A program made the position numbers and the translations under genes. Positions 46,101-59,200 of a DNA stretch of 64,000 nucleotides are shown piece by piece (within the stretch, counting starts at the first letter, position 1; each line of letters starts with the position of its first letter). Location of the stretch: assembly GCA_024305405.1 (NCBI GenBank), contig JAKNDB010000066.1, positions 1 to 64,000 of the forward strand. The letters run 5' to 3'. Under the pieces are notes generated by a model. The model was not told the DNA's origin and did not search any database. It saw nothing but the letters and a program-made list of their open reading frames with translations. Source of the stretch: Dirofilaria immitis (taxonomy: Eukaryota; Nematoda; Chromadorea; Rhabditida; Onchocercidae).

Positions 46101-48372
46101 AATTTGGTACTTAGCATTAGGAATCATAGCATTCGTTTGTGTTGGATGATAAGTCATGCAGGGAATTATTTATTCATATATATATATATTTATTATAGAT
46201 CAACATTCCTATTCATATTTCTTTTCATTTTCACCAAAGTTGATTGCTTGCGTCAGATTGACTGGAGTAGTTTCAGATTCAAGCAATTTTAGGATAACTG
46301 TTTTGCATGGCATGAATGGGAATTGTGGTCTTCATGCAGCGCAACCTGCGGTAGTGGACAACGAAGTAGGAAACGCCAGTGCAGTCATTTGAATCAGTGT
46401 GAAGGCGAAGGTACTCAAATTGAACCGTGTGAAATCAAGGTTAAAATATTTCGTTGTTTTGTATTAAGGCAATTGTTTTCATTGTACATCTCTGAGTGTA
46501 ACTAAAGTTAGATCAATTCAACTAAATGAATTTTTAATTCAACTAAATGATTTTATAAAAAGTCGAGAATATCATTCAAATATAGATATAGTATTAGAGG
46601 GAGATATGTGCTTTCCTTGTTATCATAAAAGACATATTTCATATTTTGTATAATCCATAATTCGATGAAAACGAACTTGATTAGTTAATTGAAACTAATC
46701 TGATTCAGAAATGTGTATTGGAAATATGGGGCGATTGGTTGCCTTGTTCAGTATCATGCGGATTAGGTTTTCAATTGCGTGAGCGTTTATGTGATGGGTC
46801 ATTATGTGCTAATGAACAAAAGCAAGCTAGAACGTGTAGTGAAAAAGTTGGTTTACTTGAATGCACAGCAAATTTTCAACATGAATGAAATGAAGTGATT
46901 AATTAATTGATTTTTCTTTTATTGTGAAAGATCAGATATTTCAGTTTTATTATTCCTAATAACGATTATTGAAATGAAATATCTGACTTGAAATATATGA
47001 AATATACGAAAGTCAAAGATTCTTCACTTGACTTTATCAGCTTAATAAATTTCAACACTTCGGAAAAGTTGCAGGATTGTAGTGTTGCAGCCTTGCAACT
47101 CTGGAGTGACTGGACAGACTGGCTGCCATGTTCTGCTTCCTGTGGTGAAGGTATACAAATCAGAGTCCGGAAATGTATTACAGGTTAGTCTTTTGATACC
47201 AACATGAATGTGATGAAGATGACGAAGTATTGCTGATCAAGACGTATAAGTGAATCAGTGAATTTTTGATCATTCTTTGAAACACCGCCTTCTTGATAGT
47301 ATGAAAAATGAACTAAATGTATAAGCTCGCTTGCATAAATGACTTCTCTTTGATCACACTTGGCTTTTGGTATATAAGTTAGCCTACTTTTATAAGAAGT
47401 AAAGTGATATTTTAGAAGCCTTTGCAGGCAACTGTCCAAAATCCGATTCACCAATTGATCAGCGACGCTGTGTTTTACGTCCATGTCCCGAATGGACTTT
47501 ATGGAGTGATTGGACCGATTGTTTCACTTGTGAGCGTAAGGAAGTACGGCATCGTAAACGCCGCTGTCAAATAGGTCTCATACGAGCTGACGATAGTGAA
47601 CCTGAATGCCCTGGTATACGATGATTGTATTTTCCGTTTTTTTATTTCTACATTATTTCTTTCCTTTTTTTTTGTGAAAAATGATAATACGATGATGAAA
47701 ATGTAATTTGTTAGCAGCATAAAAGTATATGTTTCATTGATTACTGCGATTTATAATTGATTGCCGAAATTATGTTTACTCTCGATGATATATAGTATTG
47801 AGCATGTTCATTGCCTGTGAAATTCATAATTTAGATGAAGCGAAGGAAACAGAGACTTGTGATGTTTCATGTGAAACATCGATTCGTACAAGTGTCGGTG
47901 ACAGACAATTGCGTCCCAAAGTACCATCAGATCATGTTGCCGGTGTGATTAATCCGGAAGCGAAAGTGCTGGCTATATGGGATGAGTGGCAGGAATGGCA
48001 GCCATGCTCACGCAGTTGTGGTACAGGCACTCGTATAAGGTTGACAAACTTATAAATTCGATTGACAATTGACAAAGTTGTAAATTCAGTAGACTGCGAA
48101 ATTTTGATTGTATTTTTCATTTTTAATAAATTTGCCATTTTCCTGTCTTTCGCAGGTTCTTCTATATATTATTAACTTGCTAATAATGGTATAACTGAGT
48201 AATTAATAGTGGTATTGTTTGAGTAGCAAACCAAATGGTAAAACTTTTCAAAATCTTTACTTTTAGAAAGCGCATCTGTCGAAGCGGTATTAGCTGCGCG
48301 AAAGAAGAACCAATTTTAGATATTCAATTATGCAGCAATAATCCATGTGGTACTTCTGGTCATTTCTCCTAG
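37139..48372 (+). CDS. ADAMTS-type metalloprotease with eight thrombospondin type 1 repeats
   Basis: Twenty-one exons with agreeing phases: 37139-37207 (signal peptide), 37688-37888, 39363-39575, 39785-39908 (propeptide), 41027-41307, 41542-41681, 42835-42975, 43116-43253, 43365-43503, 43745-43837 (catalytic and disintegrin-like), 44164-44333, 44642-44697 (central TSR), 44986-45109 (Cys-rich), 45208-45360, 45449-45652, 46293-46439, 46709-46846, 47075-47183, 47428-47613, 47835-48039, 48267-48372 (seven further TSRs). The zinc site HEMGHNMGMVHD is completed across the 42975/43116 intron, and CCLMS is the Met-turn, so the protease should be active. TSRs show WTEWSKCSVSCG and WSSCSATCGSGQRSR-like words. 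No spacer domain or GON domain is evident between or after these. One frame slip at 45070. Secreted; family members process matrix and collagen. TAG stop at 48370-48372 is proposed. The exact nematode orthologue (gon-1/adt group) is not settled. Confidence 0.93.
41936..42146. repeat. 31-bp minisatellite in an ADAMTS intron
   Basis: The unit TTCACTCTATAGAACTTTAA plus TATTTTCTTTC is repeated almost seven times in tandem with a few substitutions in the later copies (CTCTCTTTA, AACATTAA). It lies in the intron 41682-42834, which is unusually long for this gene. Confidence 0.95.
42372..42399. repeat. Microsatellite (GTAC)n-(TA)n
   Basis: GTACGTACG runs directly into (TA)9 inside the same intron of the ADAMTS gene. 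Confidence 0.85.
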
Positions 48373-48780
48373 TTATTTTATGAGCTGATTTTGTTAAAAA
48401 GGCTTGTCCTAAATTAGCGCAATTCCTCAGAAATTTTTCATAAATTGTAATTAAGTTCGATAATAAAGCAAAAATAAAAGTTCAAAATATCATGACGTGA
48501 GCATATGGCAAGAGAAGTATACCATAGGCCTGAAATCATGCCTAAAAAATCTTTTATAATTTAACTTTCTGACAATTAAATGCCGTTTTGAGTGAAATTC
48601 TATGCTTACTTCGATCATCAATTTTACTTTAGAATGTTTAATTTTTTTAATAGAATTTTCTAAATTTTTGAGGAGTCCATTTAGAAAATATGAAAAAATG
48701 GGAATGTTTACAACAAATATTCTAGCAGATGTTTATTTAAATAACAGAAAAAGCTATAAGGGACCTGATTGCAATATAAG

Positions 48781-48878
48781 GATTGTAATAAGATTAATAC
48801 CAGGTAAAAGGATTTTGTTTCTGAATTAGGATTGTAATAAGATTAATACCAGGTAAAAGGATTTTGTTTCTGAATTAG
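48781..48878. repeat. Perfect 49-bp tandem duplication
   Basis: Two identical copies beginning GATTGTAATAAGATTAATAC stand head to tail at 48781 and 48830, just downstream of the proposed ADAMTS stop. The absence of differences indicates a recent event or an assembly artefact. Confidence 0.92.
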
Positions 48879-49111
48879 TTTTTTAGTTACATGATTCATT
48901 ATATTTATTTACGCTTTCCATCATTTATTATTTTATTAATTTGTTTGGCGATTATTGATATTCGCGACAATATATTCCGTATAGATGCCGTATGTGTTCA
49001 TCGCATATTGATGTTGAAGTTTATCGCATCATCTAATTATCATAAATTTAAAACATAATATTATAAGCATACCGTAATTGACATCAGAATATTCTCGACA
49101 TTAACTTTCAG

Positions 49112-49175
49112 TTTCCGACTGAAATTGGCGATTGGTTGAGCTGGAATGAGGCCATGTGAAGCAGTTGTAATTGGT
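49112..49175 (+). pseudogene. Possible degenerate thrombospondin repeat exon
   Basis: A segment bounded by CTTTCAG and GTAAGT reads GDWLSWNEAM, a stop, then SSCNW. The spacing of the tryptophans and of SSC resembles the start of a TSR like those in the preceding ADAMTS gene. Further downstream, about 49380-49470, a frame with GLIRLRNSYC and QWSCTSGKTCIGK resembles the second half of a TSR. If the gene skips its proposed TAG at 48370 through the GTACTT donor at 48346, this could be a further exon; the in-frame TGA argues it is decayed or contains an error. Confidence 0.35.
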
Positions 49176-52100
49176 GTAAGTATTTATCAAATCCGAATGT
49201 ATTTAATCCAATGCCTTTTAATAGGTTTCATATACTGGCTATCTTCTGTAATCAATTTTATATAGCTTTGCTTTCATTTCTAAAATGTGCAAATATCACT
49301 CTTACATAAGCAAGAAGTTTTGCTGATTTTATCCAGTCAGCAAAGCTGTTATTGTGCTGTTATCACTCTTGATGTTGGTTTAATACGACTTAGAAATTCT
49401 TACTGTATTGATTTCTCGCTCGATCAATGGTCTTGCACATCAGGAAAGACTTGTATAGGCAAGCCAATTAACAGGAAATGGATATCATTTTTAAAAGAAT
49501 ATCGCATTGCTCTGATCCTATATCAATGATTATCGCTTTAGAAGAAGGTAAAATGAAGCTTTCACATACTTTCTTATTTGATAACCATCTGATAATATGT
49601 GATGATGGAGTTCTGTAATAACTTTCAATGCTAGTAATTCAGTTCAATTATGATTAAATGAGTTTTCTCCGTTTGCTAATTACGAAAGCCGTTAATGTCC
49701 GTATGTAAATTCAGTACAATAGTTTGCTAGGAAAAGTTTCTATTAGTTACTTTTTCAAATTTCGCTCAGATTCTCGTTATAAAAATATTGCTTGCAAACT
49801 TTAAGATTTTGAAATAACCCACCACGATGTTTCTCGCTGCTTCAAGGCAAGGTTATCATCGATTACAAATATGATCGAAAGCTTCCTGAAAATCTATTAC
49901 TTATGAAACATCTACTTCCGGTTTGCTTCTCGTTCGATTCGCTCAAAAGACGAATGCTTAAATTAACAAAGCAAAGTTAAATATATGCTGCTTGCAATCA
50001 CATGGATGTGATTATGATGCATGCATGCATGCATGCATGCCTGGCATTATTTTTCTGCACACAGTGAGGGCTGCACTTTTAAAGCTGTTCTAATTACCAT
50101 TTAAGAAAATTTAGCAAGCCAGGAATCATTGATGCTTGCATGATCTTATTAATGAACATCAGATGCTTGCAATGCTTACAATATAAGATGGATTTTGCAT
50201 GAAATCCGTGGTCAGTTCACAGCTCTAATGTGACTTCACATATCAAATACTCCTACGGTATTGCAGAATGACATTCCCAGGAGAGCGGTAAATTACATGT
50301 AAACTTATTTACGTGATAACCATCTGCAGGGCTGAATTATGCAATATTAGTTAGCAAACTCAAATATCTAATATTTACGAATGCTTTAGCCGACGCCGAT
50401 GATGCACTCACTGTGTGAATGTCTATAGATTTTGATGTCAGAAAAACGGTAAGCGCATACTATAATATCAGAAGTTCTAATTCATTTGCTTTTTCTTCTG
50501 AAGTCATTGAAAGATCGAGAGTAGTTTTCGATGCTAATCGTCCAAATGTATTTTGCAAATTTATTCTGGATAAACAATAAATGTTTAGGTTTAGTTTATT
50601 TGCTAGTAATTTACAAAGTGATTCTTCGTTTATTTAGGAAACATTCGAATCGATAAACTGTTATGGTTCTAATAAATGCTAACAGTTTCCATAATATAAT
50701 AATTAACTCATTGATTTTGTGGAAAGAACGAAAAATCTCGAAGTCCGAAATTCAAGCGATTATTTCAAAAATATTAGGCATGCTGATATTGACTACTTCA
50801 AACTGGAATTATTGAAAGTTTCAGATTTGACTAATGAAATCTAATCGTAATGAAGCGAGGAGTCATCTTGCGTTATTGTTGCAACAACGCTCTCGAGACA
50901 AACTTTTCTTCGGATTTAGAAGTTATTTTTCTTTGAATTCGAATGAAGTTATTCTATTCTCAGCGATATTAAGAAAAAGCCAACATTAATGAGGTTTTGG
51001 CAATTGATGAGAAGAGAATCTTGATCATTTCCTTCAACTTGTTAACTATAATGAAAGACCTGATGATCGAGTTTCTTGACTGTTATCTTCTTTGACCAAT
51101 AAAGAGAGCAGACTAGCATTTTATCTTACTTTTTTGAACAGGAATATGAAATTTAAGTGAAAACTTTCGAAAAATATTAGAACTAAGTTGTGTAAACTGG
51201 TCAAAGGTTATAAAGAAGCTCATTACAATTTGGATCACAACGAGGGTGAATGACTTTGGAGACAGATATTTCACATTTCATTACAATTAATAAACAAGCT
51301 ATGAAATAAATGCCTGCTGGCACATTTTTTCAGCCATGACTATCGAATATATATTTTAGCTATTTTTCGTATCCAGTTTATCATAATAGGTACAATAATA
51401 TGTAATGCGATTAAAACAAAAACATGTGTAGAAAAAAAAAAGAGGATGTAACAGATCGTATTTTTCTTTGGAGCCTGTCGTTTATTTTAACTCGCTATTC
51501 TTTCTTGGCCTTTGAGCTATGGCTCCTGTTACGTCAGATCAGATTGTCGAACTGCGACCATGGATAGAGGATAGAATTTGAGTCGTCGTCGACTTGTTCC
51601 TCAAACTTGAGTTTTTAAACCGCAATCTCTCCTTTGTATATTCTTGGGTTTGTCGACCCTAGACGGGTTAATCTCATTTGTTGACCAATGAGTAAATCGA
51701 GCACTTTGCTTGAGAATATCTTCATATCTTTATCTTTTGGTTTACTGATCTCATAATTTGGCGCGCTATTTACTTTAATGTTCTTTTTAACATTTATATC
51801 CATATATAACTGTCGCTGACAACATGGTTGTTGATAGATAAAACTGTTGTGATCATTTCAAACTTGTCAAATCTCATTGATTTATTGCGCTGTTGAAAGC
51901 AAACAATGAAATAATAAATAGTGTACGATAACTCATCGTAATTCAATCAACCCTGAATGCTTGATGATATGATTATTTCAATTATCTTCTGCGAACTTTT
52001 TGCTTGCAATGAAAGTTATCAGAAGGTAAGATAAATGCTAATAATCTTATCCAACATTCTTTTTGCATGACATGTATTAAAGAATGCTTGATAGCATCTG

Positions 52101-53267
52101 ATGAAATACTAACCAATTCTATTTCAATACCACTACTTCCGTATAATATGATTCGCTAGTATCTTTACTAGTCCTCAGCCATACATTCATGTCTCGAAAT
52201 ACTCTATTTCTTTCTCACCTATGTAATGGGAATTGTAAGTTTTTAAATGATCTTCTTCATTTTTAAATTCCTATCAGATGCGTGGTAGTTGTTCTATATT
52301 TTAATTTGCATATTTTTCTTAATTAATTATAAAGACAAATGGAATTTTGTTTTATTCTTAAATGCAAATGAAAGATTTATATTTTTAAATTTCCTTTACA
52401 TGTTTACCACTCTCACCGTAAACAAATAGATCACGTAAACAAATAGATACATCCAATAGGATCATTGTCAATATCTCGTCTTTACTCAATAATTTAAAGT
52501 CAGCTTAATGGCGTACGTGGTACCTAGTCAATCAATTTGTTAATATAAATTATGTAATAAAAGTTACGATAAATTTGCATTTAATTGATGCGAAATTCAA
52601 TTGCCTTAAAGGAATAAAAGTATAATGCCTCCTGAAGCGCTGGAATTGATATCTTTGAACCGCACCTATTAATTTAACTGTTCAATGAGCTACAATTTAA
52701 AATTAAGTCATCGAGATGAAACGAAGATAGTAAAGAGAGAGGAATGATTACATCAAGATTAACTGAAATTTTCACAATCTTCAATGACATTGTTTCTGAA
52801 CATCAATGTTCATAAAGTCATTCAGATATGATGGATTCCAGCCTTGTCGTTAGATATCGGTTTCAACTGATAATTTGAAAATATTCATTGAGCAATGATA
52901 GACTAACTAAAAGAGAGAGAGAAAAAGATAACGAAAGATTTGATATATTTGATAGAGCATTTCTCTTCTCACTTTCAGAGCCTCAACTTATGAGATTTTC
53001 TATGGCTGTTACCTAAATGTTACTAATTAAAGATATGGCCAAGAGAAACAGAGAGGATGGACAGCATTGGGCTTCAAATTTTGTTGCATGTTGAGTGCTA
53101 GAAGCTCATAAAAACGTGAACAAACGATTCTATTCAAAATTTTTTATGGCGTAAGAAAATTATTGCGAAGAAATCCAATGAATACAGAAACCGTTATTCC
53201 AAACATTAATGGAAAGTGGTAAGACGAAGAGGATGGTGTATCATCACACTTCTGCAGTTTCTTCGAT
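49176..53267. other. Gene-poor interval between convergent genes
   Basis: No gene is supported apart from the TSR-like scraps at its left end. A short minus-strand frame at 51803-51615 is less AT-rich than its surroundings but shows no recognisable domain. The ADAMTS 3' UTR (left) and myosin 3' UTR (right) should end inside this stretch. Confidence 0.45.
50017..50040. repeat. (ATGC)6 microsatellite
   Basis: Six uninterrupted ATGC units; each unit pair is self-complementary, so the tract can fold on itself. Confidence 0.92.
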
Positions 53268-56200
53268 CATCCTGGCAGAAGATCGGTTAAGGTTGGTGAG
53301 GAAGAGCTTGATGTAAGATGTAAGCAAGTCATCCATTTTGTACCCCTACAAGCATAGAAGCAATCAGCGTGAAGATTTTAACGTTATATTAGCTTAGTTA
53401 GCTACTTGCCTAGGGATTTGGAATGAGCCTGAAGTTATGGTGAAATTGCTGCAGTTGACAATTACTTCTGCATACATTTTTGTATATATTTTTTGTTGCA
53501 TTAAGAATGAAAAAGAGTTGAGCTTCACTGATCAATATTAAAATCTCAAACTATGAGGATAATTATTATTTGAAATAAATATGTCTCAAACTTACCAGCG
53601 ATGTTTCCAGAAGCAGTCGTGTACCTCGACCGCCTTTCATTAAACTTCCAATAGTCATATGGAAATATGTATTGCCACTATTCCAGCTGCTCAATATTGT
53701 GAACGGATAATGGATGATATGTTGTTTATTTGATGGGTTGTATAAGTGAACACCTGTCTTGTTGATAGCTATCAGCAATTTATCCGGAATTGCTGAATCA
53801 GATGATTGCTTTACCTAAAAATTTTCATGTTATTTTAAAAATTCTGGCTTTCATTCAAAAGCAAAAATTAAATTTTGGCTCCTTATTACATTTTGAATTT
53901 CAAAAAATCATATTTTTCTGGGAATGATGATTTAAACAGATGCCTCAAAGAATGTAGAACCGAATGTGGGCCATTCAGCGATCGCTTTCAGGAAATGTAT
54001 TTTGGCTTCGCTTGACGACATATTCTCGTAATGACCAACATATGCATTTGTTATATACTTGAAAAAAAAATTAAAATCGTTAATTAGATCAAAAATTTTA
54101 TAATAATTATTTGTACAAAGTCGGCAAGGAAAGCAATAACAACAATTTATGAAATCTTTAATAAATTAAAAAGAATATGAAATTTAGGGCGAATATGACA
54201 CAATCGAATTTGCAATAACTTGAATTTGGACATTAAGATACATCCTAGTATAAAGAAGCGAATAAAAAGGCGACTATACTTTTTCCAATCAGTGCCACTA
54301 TATATTTTAATCATATCACGCGGTACAATATCCGGGATGATTTGCGTCAATTGTAACAACGGTGCTGCCTTATCATCACGAGTTCGGGCACGAAGTACTG
54401 CAGCTGCCAGTTCTATTACTTGCTGCCGAGTTACCGCATGATAACCGCGTAAATACTTTGGTAATTCCTATATATAATTAATTATTCATTCTCAAGATGA
54501 TATCGAAAGATGATATGATTTTGTAAAACGATTTTAAATGAAAATAAATAAAATCTCAGATTTTAGGAATTATTTTTATGAAATATTTCGAGGATTCATC
54601 GCCTCTTACCTTTTTAGAATATTTAAATGTTTTATTAATGAATAATTGACTACCTCTTACCTTTTTTAGAATATTTAAATGTTTTATTAATGAATAATTG
54701 ACTATTAATATTTTAACCCTGCAGAATAAATTATTTATCCGGCAAATAATGATATAAGATAATATTATAGCAATAGTACAATAGTAATAAATTTGTAGCA
54801 TTCATAATTATATGAAATTATAAATACCTGAGGATAGTGAAAAATAAGGTCAGCAATGCGATCCTCTCCAGGCACTGCATTAATCCATAATTTTCTCATG
54901 AAGAAAATTTGATAAGAGAAATTAAATACAGTCCCATTTTTGGGATGCATCCATTCGAATAGCTGACGTAAGAAGTCAAAGAAGAATTCGTTATCCGGTA
55001 CTGAGATCACTGAAAGAAGAATAAATCATCGAAGATTCTAATTCCCGAAGATGAAAAAAGAAGAGATACATTGTTTATCATTGCAAACTACATCAAACAA
55101 TTTGTCACCTTTGCTATCTAATTTCACAAACAGAGCAAATCCATCGACAGATTTGAGTCCTAGGCGTGCTGCAATTCGGTAACAAAAATCATGAGCTTTT
55201 GTTATCGAATCAACTTCGATAATCTCATCTGTATTGTCAGGGAAAAAACTTTATGAAATATTTGCACCGTCCGCTGTCGTATTGCTTCCACTTCCACATC
55301 ATGTGGCGGAAATTTTCGACGACCAATTCTGGAATTTTATCGTAATTTGTATAAGAAAAAGAAAAAATAAAAGAAGGAAAATTTTTTCATCACCTTTCTT
55401 CATTTTAGAGTAAATTGATGATATATTTAATAAAAATTTGGGAGCATACCGATGAATCCGTCGAAGTCTTATGAGACAGTGCAATGCTAAAGGATGTTGT
55501 CTAGTTCGAAAAAATGATTCCACTTCATTCAGAAGTGAATGACTTGGAGGAAATATTCCAGTGCACAACCACAATAGTTCCCATCCATGTTCTACACTTA
55601 TCAGATTGTAATTCTGTGTTAGCTGTTTCATTAATTGACAATAAATCTCGTCTCGAAGAATTTCCTGTAAAAACTACAAGATATTACATTACTTTTATCA
55701 TTATGCTGCTAAGTATTCATCGACCAAAAAGCGTTTAATTTCAAAGAAAATGATAAACGAACATATTTGAATGCTCCTCTGAAAACTTCATCGGTAAGTT
55801 CGGTGATGGTAGAAATACGTCGGCATGGATAATCACCCATGTATTTTAAAATTGCTAAATAACCCTTAACTGCTGCCTGTGATGGTTCTCTTTTTCCTTG
55901 CAGTTTCTATAAAATACTAACTAATACTAACATCTGATGATTATAAAGAGATTAAGATTGGTAATATTTCATAAGTTACAAGATTTATCCGATAATTATT
56001 TTTTCTTAAAGAATTAAATTTTAAATTGTCTTGTAAACATTAAAAATACAATGAAATTTGACAAAATAATTGACCTTAGTGTCCTAAATCAGATAGAATC
56101 GATGATTGATTTACTGCTTTGAAAACTAATAAGTTAAAAAGGCATCGTACAATTCAATATAAAAAGACACCGACTTTTAATAAGGGCATTTTTATTGGCT

Positions 56201-59200
56201 CACGACTGTAGGACCATAGGCTATGTAATACATATTGTTCATAGAAATTTTCACTTAGGCCTTGTGGTGGTTGTGGTTGTGATCTGAAAATTTCACTTCA
56301 CTTTTTCTTTCCTGCACAATTCTTTTATAGTTGTTGCAGTGAGTGCAATAAAACCGTCGTTTCGACAGAAGCGTTTATTTGCGAATATCAGTTTTTAATT
56401 TTAAAAATTCAAAACGACTTCTCATAACATTTAACTAGCCACAGTAATGAAACTGATGAAGGAAATATAGCAGTTCAAATACTTACTTCAATACTTACTG
56501 AAATGAATGAGCAAAATATTCACCTGAAATTGTTAGCAGCGAAACGTTCTAATGTGTGCTCTCGATTAACTACAAAATGTCTTGTCAATAGCGCTAATTG
56601 TCGATTCATAGGACAATCAAATTCCTGCGAGTGTGGAAGCATATCCTACACGCAAAGTCAATGATAATATTATAATTTATGAAGTGTGATCAGTGTTATG
56701 AAATAAGATGAATATCACGACTGTAAGAAGAGGATTTTTGGTGCTTCTGATAAAGCTTATCATTTTTGGGAACAATTTGCACTTTTTTTTTTCACAATTA
56801 ATTTTTTGTTTCGAAGCAATTTATTTATCACAAATTTCTTGCATTGAAAAAGCATATCCTATCATAACATAACTCTTAAAATGAATATTTCACCGCTATA
56901 CAAGTCTTATCAAATTAGAAACTTTGACAGACATTAAGTGATATATTAATAAAACAATCTTCGACATTATTGATATTAAAATGAATTACAACTAACCGCT
57001 GGCTCCATAGATGGCTTACATATCGTTGGAAGGACATGAACCAAACTGACAGGTATTATGCCCTGACTACCGGTTCTCATATTTTCTCCTTTAACAAATT
57101 GATTTTTGTAGAGTGAAGCTCCACAGTACTCATCATTCAGGAATAACAAATCACCCTTTTTGAAATTTAAACAAGTATTCCACTCTTCATCATCTAAAAG
57201 TATGAATAAGTATAGGACTTACTTATCTATTCTGGCTCATCAGCATGATAATTATATTATCATGCTGATAATTATAATATCTATAAGAGAAATCTGAAAA
57301 GAATGTGTAGCAGAGATTCAAAAGAGCATATTGTAGATCAGACTGCATGAAAATCTGCTCATAGTTCAATGAAGATTAAATCACTTATCAAAATGATAAA
57401 GATCTGCAATTACCTTCGGTGGAGAAATAATCCTGAAGAGCTAAAAGATATTTTGATCTGTTTTTCAATCCATTTAAGAAAAATTCAATAAGCTGCTTGA
57501 TATCTTTTGTATTAGGCGACTCAAAACAAAGTTCTTCGCCATTGACCATTTCAATTGCAAGTATTTCAATACCATTTCTATTACTTCTGAAACAATCTTG
57601 ATTTTATTCGATAAAGGGAACTTTTCAACTGACCAAGATAATTGATTAATTCATATTTAATTCATTTTCTGTGATTCAAAAAAAGAAAGGAAAGCGTTTA
57701 AGGAATACCATTTACATGGGATGAATTATAAACTCACAGATGTAGAAATAGCTGCATTAAAATATATGTAAACGACATATGATAGAAAGAATAGAAGCAT
57801 TGCGGAAATGAAGCTTAATAAGTTTGAAGAAGATGATCAGAATGCTAATTCTCGAATTTCTTGCTCTATGAGTCAAGTAAGAAGAAAGTGAAACAATTGA
57901 AATCAAATTTACGTCATTAGAAATAAAAATGTCAAAAGGATTATTTTTGTACTGTCAGTAGCATCATTGACCAATTTAATCCTTCTCTTTACGTTTCACA
58001 TTTAATAACTTAATATTATTTTTAATTTCAATTTCAGGAATTTCAAGATTTAATTTAACCTTACTCCATAGAAAAGATTCGTAAAATTTGTGGATAAGAG
58101 AGTTGAAAAATAATATCGTCTTGAGCATCGATCATAACAACGCTTTGCCAATTCACGGCAATCAACAACTGAATAACTTTTGAACATTTTAATATTGCAA
58201 ACGATAATTTTATTAAACACTAAATGCTAATAATTAATAATAGTACTATCATATTCTCTTAAAAATTAATGAGTTGAACTACAAAAATAATAGTATTACC
58301 TGGCCATTGGGCAAATATGAGCTGGCATAACTAAATGCTTCAAAATATCTCGAAAAAAGGAGTGGCCATTTTTGTTTGGCGAATGTAACCACATCTGCCT
58401 TCACTTGTTCTATTGTTGGATGATTTTGTTGAAATTTCTACAAAAAAAAGTACCATTTTCTATATCAGTTTCAAAGATATAAGATATCAGTAAATCACTT
58501 GCAATACTGAATTATAGGTCTCTATTATTTTATAGGATGCAAATTATCAGGCCTGACAACGAAGTGATCTATCTCTGAATATTGCAATTGAATAATGTAG
58601 AGTATAAATAATGATATGTCTATGTTAAGCAATTAATCAGTTAGTGAATGATAGAAAGGTACCTTTCGGAAGGCATGAAGTACAAGCTGTAACCATCGCT
58701 CATGACTGTTCTCGTCCAACTCCTGAATGTCATCCTCCGGAAGATACATCACCAAGCTGTTTTCCAACTTGTCTATATTCATTGAAGTATCGTCATGATA
58801 AATATAATATTGTTGAGCAGCGAGTATTGCCAGTTCTTCCTCCTTATTTATGAAATCAATTATTAAAAATGAAGTGAATCGGTTATGCAACACTACAATT
58901 AGCAATCGATATTGAATATCCCATTCTATCTTTCAGTATTTTAAAGAGGGAAGTTAGGTTGGATAAGATTCTTTTAAATAATTGAAAGAAACTTTATCCT
59001 TAGAATGCTCATCACATTTTTAAAAGCTATATCGTCTTTGTAACCGTTACACAATCAAGGAAGCTGACCTTAGTGGTCCGATATTCGCCATATTTGACAC
59101 CTCGGACGATTTGGTGATAAACGAGATTGGTGCTTACGAAATCATTGCTAAAAAAATATGAAGCGTTTTTTTTCCTATATGAAGCTCTCTCCTATTTTCG